Assembly: GCA_002335345.1 (NCBI GenBank) | Contig: DDCS01000121.1 | Location: 1 to 6,465, forward strand | Direction: 5' to 3' | Source: Flavobacteriaceae bacterium UBA2000 | GTDB taxonomy: Bacteria; Bacteroidota; Bacteroidia; Flavobacteriales; Flavobacteriaceae | DNA length: 6,465 nt | Shown: one piece after another, positions 1 to 5,640 of the stretch | How positions within the stretch are numbered: the first letter of the stretch is position 1 | Layout: every line of letters starts with the position of its first letter | Notes under the pieces: model-generated | Seen by the model: the letters and a program-made list of their open reading frames with translations, nothing else | Told to the model about the DNA's origin: nothing | Databases searched by the model: none | Program-made: the position numbers and the translations under genes

Positions 1-2179
1 GGCCATAAGTCGCAATAAGCAATTCTTGGGTGCCTTGATGAATATGCATATCATTGACGACAACAGACGGAAGATTTGCACCAATGACGCTCCAATTTGC
101 GCCGCCATCTGCAGAACCAAAAACACCGATATCCGTTCCCACGAATATACGCCCCTGATCATCCTGAACAATATCATTAACTGGCACATCGGGCAGGCCG
201 CTCGAGAGGTCAATCCAGTTTTGACCATTGTCATAGCTCGCGTAGACATGACCTTCATCAGTGCCATAGCGATAACCCGAAAGCGTCACAAATAAAGTCC
301 CTGGATGGGTCACAGAATGTAACACCTTGGTTACCCAGCGTGCCGGCAAGTCGGCAGAAATCAGTTCCCAATTAGTTCCTGTGTCTAATGTCATCCATAC
401 ATTTCCATCGTCAGTTCCCGCAAGGATTTTATCAGGATTAAAAGGAGAGACATCTAATGCGACCACCGTGCCGTAATTTAGGTTCCCCCCTCCTGGGCCA
501 TTGGTTAAATCACCACTTATGGCTGTCCATAGGCCCGCACCATTTTCAGTGCGATATACGCGCTGGGTGGCCGTGTACATGACTTGAGCATTTTGTGGGT
601 CAAAAACAATGGGGGTATCCCAATTCTTGCGGTCAGCTCCTGATATACCTGCAGTTGCACCATTAAAACTCGCTCCATTATTGGTCGATTTTCCAATGTT
701 GCCATATTGGTATTGGGCAAAAATGACATTAGAATTATTTGGATCAACAAGGGGTTGAAATCCATCGCCGCCGTAAATAATTTCGTAATCATCTGGTCCC
801 CCCGTGAGGGTTCGATGGGTACTGTTATCCTGAGCCCCCAGGTAAATTCCATTGGCATTTGAGGGGTCGACATAGCAACGATAAAGTTGTGTGATCGGCA
901 ATTGCTCGTCTTTAGTCCAAGTGCTCCCACCATCTGGACTAAAATAAACACCGCCATCATTGCCAAGAACAAGGTTATTGGGATCGCTTGGATCAAAAGC
1001 CAGAGCATGTTGATCCACATGGACATTATTAAATGCACCAAACCAGTTATTGCCCCCGTCGGTTGACTTTTGCACTTGAAAATCCACATTGTAAATGGTA
1101 TTCTCATCAGTGGGATCAATTACAATACCTCGAAACCACCAGTGAAAACCGACATTATTCAACGCACTTGAATTCATTGCAGTCCATGAATCCCCGCCAT
1201 CATTAGTGCGATAAACTCCTTGTATATTTCCTGTGGCATCAGCATAACGGGCATACAATACCTCTGGATTTGACGGCGCAATCGCAATACTGATACGTCC
1301 TTTTTGATTGGCCGACGTGGGCAATCCAGTAGTCAATTCAGTCCAACTGTCTCCACCATCAATTGAGCGATAAAGCCCAGAGGTTATCCCTCCATAGGAA
1401 CGATACTGTGGACGACGTACCCGTTGCCAGGCTGCGGCATAAATAATTTGTCCATTACTGGGATGAATTGCCATATCAACGACTCCCGTGGAATCACTGA
1501 CAAAAAGAGATTGAGTCCAAGTATCGCCTCCATCTTGACTGCGGTACACCCCTCGATTGGCATCATTGCGAAACAAAGGGCCCATGGCCCCGACAAAAAT
1601 GTTTTGCCCATTATTTGGATCGATGAGGACTTTACCAATATTGCCCACCTGTGATAGTCCTTTATTCGTCCAGCTTTGACCACCATTATCTGAGAAATAG
1701 ACGCCGTCCCCGTCATAAGCCAAAGACCCTCCTCCGGCGTTAACCTCTCCGGTTCCCACCCAAATGTGGTTTGAATTATTTGGGTCAATGGCAATATCGC
1801 CTATGGACAAGGAGTTTTGACCATCAAAAACGGGTGTCCAGTCTGCTCCTGCGTTGGTTGTTTTAAAAATCCCCCCGGAGGCTGCTGCCACGTAATATTC
1901 TTGATCGTTAACCATTTCAATATCGCTAATACGCCCACCTATATTTATAGGGCCCACAGTATTCCAATTACCCCCTGAAGTATTTATTACGCGCTTTTGC
2001 ATCACCGCTTGTCTCTGTGCTTGGGGATCAAGTCGTCCTGTGGGAAAAGCACGCTGCATAAACATCCAGTCATTGGGCTTTAATTCAGAAGAATCAATAA
2101 CATGGGTGTTTCGACGGTCGTTAAAATCGGCACAACTAGAAAAGAAAAGTAAAATCAAAAGGGTAACTAAATAGCGCAT
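1..2179 (-). CDS. Secreted BNR/Asp-box (VPS10/sortilin-like) beta-propeller lipoprotein, C-terminus cut by window edge
   Basis: The frame is open from ATG at 2179 to the left edge, giving 726 codons with no stop; the C-terminus is missing. An in-frame TAA nine bases upstream makes this ATG the first usable start. Residues 1-15 are a hydrophobic leader followed by Cys16 (FFSSC), which looks like a lipoprotein signal. Residues 107-696 carry twelve Asp boxes of the form S/T-x-D/N-x-G-x-x-W, spaced mostly 41-58 residues apart. Other marks of the sortilin/VPS10-like bacterial family are GTGE (142-145), a QDN block (448-452), GGDG (470-473) and ATYG at the cut end. Such proteins fold as one or two beta-propellers and are exported to the cell surface or medium. 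Many are annotated as glycosyl hydrolases or sialidase-like, but I see no catalytic residues that would justify an enzyme call. A type IX secretion C-terminal domain could follow outside the window. The family call is firm; the substrate is unknown. Confidence 0.88.
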   Translation of the reverse strand, partial: MRYLVTLLILLFFSSCADFNDRRNTHVIDSSELKPNDWMFMQRAFPTGRLDPQAQRQAVMQKRVINTSGGNWNTVGPINIGGRISDIEMVNDQEYYVAAASGGIFKTTNAGADWTPVFDGQNSLSIGDIAIDPNNSNHIWVGTGEVNAGGGSLAYDGDGVYFSDNGGQSWTNKGLSQVGNIGKVLIDPNNGQNIFVGAMGPLFRNDANRGVYRSQDGGDTWTQSLFVSDSTGVVDMAIHPSNGQIIYAAAWQRVRRPQYRSYGGITSGLYRSIDGGDSWTELTTGLPTSANQKGRISIAIAPSNPEVLYARYADATGNIQGVYRTNDGGDSWTAMNSSALNNVGFHWWFRGIVIDPTDENTIYNVDFQVQKSTDGGNNWFGAFNNVHVDQHALAFDPSDPNNLVLGNDGGVYFSPDGGSTWTKDEQLPITQLYRCYVDPSNANGIYLGAQDNSTHRTLTGGPDDYEIIYGGDGFQPLVDPNNSNVIFAQYQYGNIGKSTNNGASFNGATAGISGADRKNWDTPIVFDPQNAQVMYTATQRVYRTENGAGLWTAISGDLTNGPGGGNLNYGTVVALDVSPFNPDKILAGTDDGNVWMTLDTGTNWELISADLPARWVTKVLHSVTHPGTLFVTLSGYRYGTDEGHVYASYDNGQNWIDLSSGLPDVPVNDIVQDDQGRIFVGTDIGVFGSADGGANWSVIGANLPSVVVNDMHIHQGTQELLIATYG
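92..1861 (-). repeat. Twelve Asp-box (BNR) protein repeats
   Basis: Within the propeller protein, Asp boxes start at residues 107, 163, 214, 272, 325, 372, 414, 498, 544, 597, 648 and 689. Boxes 3-5 are the most regular (DGGDTW or DGGDSW); the one at 498 ends in Phe instead of Trp and the one at 544 is degenerate. The single large gap, 84 residues between boxes 7 and 8, is about two repeat lengths and holds the QDN and GGDG motifs, so one blade there probably lacks its box. This count would suit about fourteen blades, that is two seven-bladed propellers, but that is an inference from spacing. At DNA level the repeats are well diverged. Confidence 0.85.
2132..2179 (-). other. Probable lipoprotein signal peptide with lipobox
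   Basis: The first 16 codons of the propeller gene encode a short positive start (Met-Arg), a Leu/Ile/Phe-rich core and Ser-Ser-Cys, with the cysteine at codon 16 (bases 2132-2134). This fits a signal peptidase II site, with Phe at -3, which is a little relaxed relative to the classical Leu. After the cysteine comes ADFNDRR, which is not an obvious surface-export signal of the acidic type described in some Bacteroidota lipoproteins. Confidence 0.7.
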
Positions 2180-2234
2180 AAAATGAGTTTATGCACTAAA
2201 GATAATTCATTTACCCCATTGATGAGGGCGCATT
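2180..2234 (-). other. 55-base gap between the tonB-like and propeller genes
   Basis: This is the longest non-coding stretch in the window. It holds no stable hairpin followed by a T run, so there is no visible terminator for the upstream genes. On the minus strand bases 2204-2197 read TATCTTTA, one mismatch from the Bacteroidota -7 consensus TAnnTTTG, but no TTTG-like -33 element is seen at the right distance. The propeller gene may be read through from the operon or have its own weak promoter; the sequence does not decide. Confidence 0.4.
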
Positions 2235-3104
2235 TTATTGGGACAGCCTGAAAACATAAATAATTTTTCCAATTTGTCGCGATGGCGCCTTGAGGTCAGA
2301 ATTAAATTGCGTCGCTAAAGCAGCGCGCCGCGCTGGGTCTAAGAGACAAGGAGCATTATTGGTCGTCCCTCGTACTCCTGGCATTGCGGGGACCACCTCA
2401 CCCTTTTGATTGACCTCGATACTCACCACAACCCGTCCTGCTTGATTACACTCTTGAATAATGACCTCTTTGTACAAGGCGCGGCGACCACCAAGTAAAT
2501 AATTACCATCTCCATCGAGCCCAATTCCAAGATTATAGGGACTCTCAGATAGAGGACTGCCCTCAGGAGCGCCAAGGGTCAGTTCATTGTCCTGGGCTGC
2601 TGGATCGGCACTGGTATCTTGATTATTTTGGGTATTTGGCAATGAGGTGCTTTGCCCGCTCAATACACGCTTTAGGGCCTCAGCAGTAGCGGCATCCGGT
2701 TTGGGTTCCTGCTGTGAATCTACGGGAACCTCAGAAGTCTCAGCGACCAAAAGTTCCTCTTCGGCAGGGGTTATCTCCTGTGTAGATTCTTGCATTTGGG
2801 CCTCTGTTGGGGTTGATTCAACTTCGGTGTTATCCGCTGTGTCACGGTCTACTTCCTCAATCACCTCGGTAGGCTCACTTATGGACGCCTCTTGTTGGGC
2901 CGACGATTCCGTACTCTGGGCAGACTTGCTTGAATTTTGAGCGGTCGTTCCCTCGGATGTGCCTAGCGCAATGATAATCCCACGCTCGAGTGGCGGGTCA
3001 TAATGACGTAAGCCAAAAAAGAGTAAGATCAGCAGCAAGACAATACCGATGAGTATCGTTTTTAAGGCGCCTTTGCGTTGATGAATATCCAAAGCCACCG
3101 ACAT
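2235..3104 (-). CDS. TonB-like energy transducer with acidic Ser/Thr/Glu/Gln linker
   Basis: A 289-residue protein with the TonB plan. There is a short cytoplasmic N-terminus with basic residues, one membrane anchor at about 14-32, a long low-complexity periplasmic linker (about 50-180), and a globular C-terminal domain (about 190-289). The C-terminal domain resembles the TonB-like domain common in Flavobacteriia: GGRRAL at 205-210, a cysteine at 219, GRVVVSIEVNQKGEVVPA at 223-240, GTTNNAPC with the second cysteine at 253, and the final LSQ. It should carry energy from the ExbB/ExbD motor to outer-membrane TonB-dependent receptors. The ATG lies one base after the exbD stop, with an in-frame TAA just upstream, so the start is secure and translation is probably coupled. 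The linker is Ser/Thr/Glu/Gln-rich and poor in the Pro-Glu/Pro-Lys repeats of classical TonB. It could instead act as a TolA-like partner of a TolQR motor, but the C-terminal domain favours TonB. Confidence 0.85.
   Translation of the reverse strand: MSVALDIHQRKGALKTILIGIVLLLILLFFGLRHYDPPLERGIIIALGTSEGTTAQNSSKSAQSTESSAQQEASISEPTEVIEEVDRDTADNTEVESTPTEAQMQESTQEITPAEEELLVAETSEVPVDSQQEPKPDAATAEALKRVLSGQSTSLPNTQNNQDTSADPAAQDNELTLGAPEGSPLSESPYNLGIGLDGDGNYLLGGRRALYKEVIIQECNQAGRVVVSIEVNQKGEVVPAMPGVRGTTNNAPCLLDPARRAALATQFNSDLKAPSRQIGKIIYVFRLSQ
2321..2335. repeat. 15-base GC-rich palindrome inside the tonB-like gene
   Basis: Bases 2321-2335 form a perfect 7-base inverted repeat (CAGCGCG / CGCGCTG) around a single C. 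It lies in the part encoding PARRAAL of the C-terminal domain. The block is richer in G+C than its surroundings. It may be a product of Ala/Arg codons only. Confidence 0.45.
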
Positions 3105-3105
3105 C

Positions 3106-3498
3106 TTATTTAGGATTTACAGCCAAAACAACTTGATAATTTCTTCGATTGGCCAAATCCATCACATAAACGACCTGTTCAATCGGGACCCCCTGCTCCG
3201 CTCTCAAAATCACTGTAGGTTTTGATACTGAATTGAGCACTTGACTCAAGGCAGATTCAAGTTGACCTTTGGCGATGCGTTCTTTATTGATAAAAAATGC
3301 CCCCTCTTTGGTGATGCTTACTGATGCCTGATGCTGATTTGTTGATTTACCTTTGGCCTCAGGCAAAAGCAAATCAAGGGCGTTGGGTGTAATGGCCGGA
3401 GAAGTCAACAGAAAAAAGACCAAAAGCAGAAAGACAATATCAGTCATACTGCTCATGCTAAAAGTCGCACTGACTTTATTGCGTCCGCGCAAATTCAT
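3106..3498 (-). CDS. exbD: Biopolymer transport protein ExbD/TolR family
   Basis: A 130-residue protein of normal family length. A short cytoplasmic N-terminus (NLRGRNKVSATF) leads into a single membrane helix at about 19-37. The helix opens with the SMTD-type motif, and Asp20 matches the proton-carrying aspartate essential in ExbD and TolR. The remaining 90 or so residues form the small periplasmic domain, ending in LANRRNYQVVLAV, a usual ExbD/TolR C-terminal pattern. With ExbB it forms the proton-driven stator complex of the inner membrane. The ATG shares one base with the exbB stop (TAATG), which points to translational coupling. Sequence alone cannot separate ExbD from TolR, but the TonB-like gene next to it and the absence of tolB/pal-like genes favour ExbD. 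Confidence 0.93.
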   Translation of the reverse strand: MNLRGRNKVSATFSMSSMTDIVFLLLVFFLLTSPAITPNALDLLLPEAKGKSTNQHQASVSITKEGAFFINKERIAKGQLESALSQVLNSVSKPTVILRAEQGVPIEQVVYVMDLANRRNYQVVLAVNPK

Positions 3499-3500
3499 TA
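3496..3500 (-). other. TAATG stop/start overlap of exbB and exbD
   Basis: The exbB stop TAA and the exbD start ATG share one A. Together with the one-base gap between the exbD stop and the tonB-like start (TAAGATG, 3102-3108), this ties the three genes into a coupled translation unit. Neither downstream start has a visible Shine-Dalgarno sequence, so re-initiation by the arriving ribosome is likely. Confidence 0.7.
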
Positions 3501-4199
3501 AGCTGGTTCGTTTAGTAGGTCGATAAAATCAACGGCAGTTGCCTCCATTTGGTGAACCACTTTATCGGTTTTAACAACCAAATGATTGTACGCCATATAG
3601 GCCACAATACCCACAATAAGTCCGGCTACAGTGGTGGTCATGGCCGTATAGATCCCCTCTGCCAAAGCACCCATTTCCGCTTGACCACTGCTGTTGGCTA
3701 ATTCATGAAAGGCTAAAACCATGCCGATTACAGTCCCTAAAAAACCAATCATTGGGGCCGCCCCCGAGATCGTTGCCAAAACACTCACGTTTTTCTCTAA
3801 GGCATAAACTTCAAGACGTCCGGCATTTTCTATGGCCGAATTTATGTCCTCAAGAGGGTGCCCAATTCTGGAGATTCCCTTTTCGGTCAATCGGGCAACA
3901 GGCGTATGATGTTGACGACACAGTGCTTTTGCTTGATCCGGTTTTCCCGAAAGGATAAACGTCCTGATCTGACTCATAAAATTTGGGTCTGTCTTACCCG
4001 CAGCTTTAATGGCCGACAAGCGTTCAAAATAGATATAAAGAGCCACCAGTAAAAGGACAAACAATAATCCAATAATAATTTGACCGCCAAGATCCCCGCT
4101 CAGGATAAGCTCCATGAGGGATAAGGTTTGTTCCGCTGCCTCCTGGTCCACAGAGACATCATTTTGTAGACTAAGCAACACGAGCATCAGTAACTTCAT
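3498..4199 (-). CDS. exbB: MotA/TolQ/ExbB family proton channel protein
   Basis: A 233-residue inner-membrane protein. It starts with a short leader-like hydrophobic stretch (1-11) and an acidic segment, followed by three strong membrane helices at about 38-58, 137-166 and 183-207. The TM2 signature GFLGTVIGM sits at 152-160, with Thr156 at the place of the conserved channel threonine. TM3 reads GIYTAMTTTVAGL from 182, with Thr190 at the second conserved threonine. The large loop between TM1 and TM2 (about 60-135) is the usual cytoplasmic domain. With ExbD it uses the proton gradient to energise the TonB-like protein. The position where E. coli ExbB has a TM3 glutamate appears to be Thr185, while Glu181 lies one turn earlier. 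The ATG is the only standard start after an in-frame stop. TolQ is the alternative name; the neighbours favour ExbB. Confidence 0.92.
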   Translation of the reverse strand: MKLLMLVLLSLQNDVSVDQEAAEQTLSLMELILSGDLGGQIIIGLLFVLLLVALYIYFERLSAIKAAGKTDPNFMSQIRTFILSGKPDQAKALCRQHHTPVARLTEKGISRIGHPLEDINSAIENAGRLEVYALEKNVSVLATISGAAPMIGFLGTVIGMVLAFHELANSSGQAEMGALAEGIYTAMTTTVAGLIVGIVAYMAYNHLVVKTDKVVHQMEATAVDFIDLLNEPA

Positions 4200-4206
4200 A
4201 AAAAAT

Positions 4207-4212
4207 CTTTCT
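4207..4212 (-). promoter_or_regulatory. Possible ribosome binding site of exbB
   Basis: On the minus strand AGAAAG lies seven bases before the exbB ATG, separated by a T-rich spacer. It is the only purine-rich Shine-Dalgarno-like sequence before a start in the window. The match is partial, and Bacteroidota depend little on this element, so it is tentative. Confidence 0.3.
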
Positions 4213-4241
4213 AAGAGAACGCTTTGGTCTCGGTGAAATTG

Positions 4242-5624
4242 TTAGACGTGATGAAAAAGAACGCGCTCGATAAATAAAAATAAACCAGCGCCAGCAATAA
4301 ACCCAACAAACGCTAACCAGGCTACTTTCTTCAAATACCAGATAAAATTAATGCGCTCCATGCCCATGGCGGCCACTCCCGCAGCAGAGCCGATAATCAG
4401 CATACTTCCGCCCGTTCCTGCAGCATAGGCAATAAAATGCCAAAGAACAGAGTCCATTGGCGCATCGTACATCCCGATTGACGCCGCCACAAGTGGAACA
4501 TTATCAATAACTGCCGAGAACATTCCCAAAAGAATAACGACAACATCTTGATTCGGAATAGCTCCTTGTAGTGTTTCCGCCAAATAACGCAAGGTACCCA
4601 CAGATTCACCGCTTTCCGTGGCGCCGTAGACCAAAGACTCCAAGCCCGCAACAGCCATAAGGATTCCTAGGAAAAATAAAATACTGGACAACTCAATTCT
4701 TGATAAGGCTTTGTGCGCCGAATATAAATGACGGCGTTCTTTACTAAAATCTTCCTCCGGATGGATGTATTCTGAAACCAACCAAACCACCCCAACCGCT
4801 AACATCATGCCGATGTATGGTGGTAAGTGAGTTAAGGTCTTGAATACCGGCACTGAAACAATCATTCCCAGCCCTAAATAAAGCATCGTCTTACTGCTAA
4901 GTAATTTTTGTGCTTCCTGGCTATCGGTAGCTGAGACGGTTATTTTTCCCTGAAAAGGCTTTAGGTAAGACGCAATAAAAAAGGGCAATAGAAAACACAA
5001 AATTGAGGGCAAGACCACAAATTCAATCAGTCCCCCGGCAGAGACTTTTTTGGCAATCCAAAGCATCGTCGTGGTGACATCACCAATAGGGGACCAGCCA
5101 CCACCGGCATTGGCTGCAATGACCACTAAAGAAGCGTACCAGATACGCTCATTTCTGTCACTTAATAATTTACGCAGCAGGGTCACCAGTACGATTGTGG
5201 CGGTCAGATTATCAATTATGGCCGATAACACAAAGGCCAAAATCCCGATAATCCAAAGCAATGATTTTTTACTATCGGTTTTAACCGCGCCCTTGAGCAC
5301 TTCGAAACCCCGGTGTAGATCAATAATCTCTACAATAGTCATCGCTCCGATCAAGAATATTAAAATTTCTGCCGTCTTACCCAAGTGATGCAATAAGGTT
5401 TGCTCAAAACCGTGCATGGCGTGTTCTCCTCCTGTAAGGGCACTAAAAATTGAGCCTTCAGTATCGATCACTTCAAACCATCCCAGTCCGAACCCAACAG
5501 CAAGCGTCCCCCAAATCAGGGCCGCCATAATTAATGCAGGCACTGTTTTATCTAAACGGAGTGGATGCTCTAGAGTAATGGCCAAATAACCAATGACGAA
5601 AATGAGAATTATCAAAGATTCCAT
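4242..5624 (-). CDS. nhaD: Na+/H+ antiporter, NhaD type
   Basis: A 460-residue, very hydrophobic protein with about twelve predicted membrane helices; NhaD proteins are usually of this size. The start MESLIILIFVIGYLAITLEH matches the family's N-terminus. Two related halves each carry an Asp-Asn motif in a helix: SAIIDNLTA (Asp138, Asn139) and SAVIDNVPL (Asp374, Asn375). Other family marks are the glycine-rich ANAGGGWSPIGDVTTTMLW at 171-189 and AGTGGSMLIIGSAAG at 402-416. NhaD expels Na+ (and Li+) in exchange for H+ and belongs to the ion transporter superfamily with inverted repeats; it is common in marine and halophilic bacteria. The ATG at 5624 follows an in-frame TAA and is the first start. 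The gene begins 16 bases after the dehydrogenase stop, so co-transcription is likely. No frameshift or missing motif is seen. Confidence 0.94.
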   Translation of the reverse strand: MESLIILIFVIGYLAITLEHPLRLDKTVPALIMAALIWGTLAVGFGLGWFEVIDTEGSIFSALTGGEHAMHGFEQTLLHHLGKTAEILIFLIGAMTIVEIIDLHRGFEVLKGAVKTDSKKSLLWIIGILAFVLSAIIDNLTATIVLVTLLRKLLSDRNERIWYASLVVIAANAGGGWSPIGDVTTTMLWIAKKVSAGGLIEFVVLPSILCFLLPFFIASYLKPFQGKITVSATDSQEAQKLLSSKTMLYLGLGMIVSVPVFKTLTHLPPYIGMMLAVGVVWLVSEYIHPEEDFSKERRHLYSAHKALSRIELSSILFFLGILMAVAGLESLVYGATESGESVGTLRYLAETLQGAIPNQDVVVILLGMFSAVIDNVPLVAASIGMYDAPMDSVLWHFIAYAAGTGGSMLIIGSAAGVAAMGMERINFIWYLKKVAWLAFVGFIAGAGLFLFIERVLFHHV

Positions 5625-5640
5625 AGAAGTATTTTAAACA

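Noticed and set aside
26..295. Plus-strand open frame of 89 codons, and similar plus-strand frames elsewhere
   Set aside because: These are antisense to well-supported minus-strand genes, with no ribosome site or recognisable product.
517..1119. Open frame of 200 codons on the minus strand
   Set aside because: It lies in another frame inside the 726-codon propeller gene, whose frame has repeated Asp boxes. The 200-codon product has no family character.
1384..1794. Open frame of 136 codons on the minus strand
   Set aside because: It is also an out-of-frame shadow of the propeller gene; its Trp and Gly pattern is the Asp-box DNA read in a wrong frame.
92..1861. Recurrent short plus-strand strings such as CCACCATC and CCGCCATC as a DNA repeat or CRISPR array
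   Set aside because: They are the reverse complement of the Asp-Gly-Gly codons of the Asp boxes. Spacing and sequence vary as in a protein repeat, and the frame is open throughout.
2197..2204. TATCTTTA as a promoter -7 element for the propeller gene
   Set aside because: It has one mismatch to TAnnTTTG and no -33 partner at the right distance, so it is recorded only as a note on the gap.
4200..4241. Possible terminator or NhaD-ExbB readthrough fusion
   Set aside because: GAGA/TCTC gives only a 4-base stem with a 9-base loop, and the T run sits right before the exbB ATG. nhaD and exbB are in the same frame across the 14-codon gap, but that happens by chance one time in three and nothing suggests stop readthrough.
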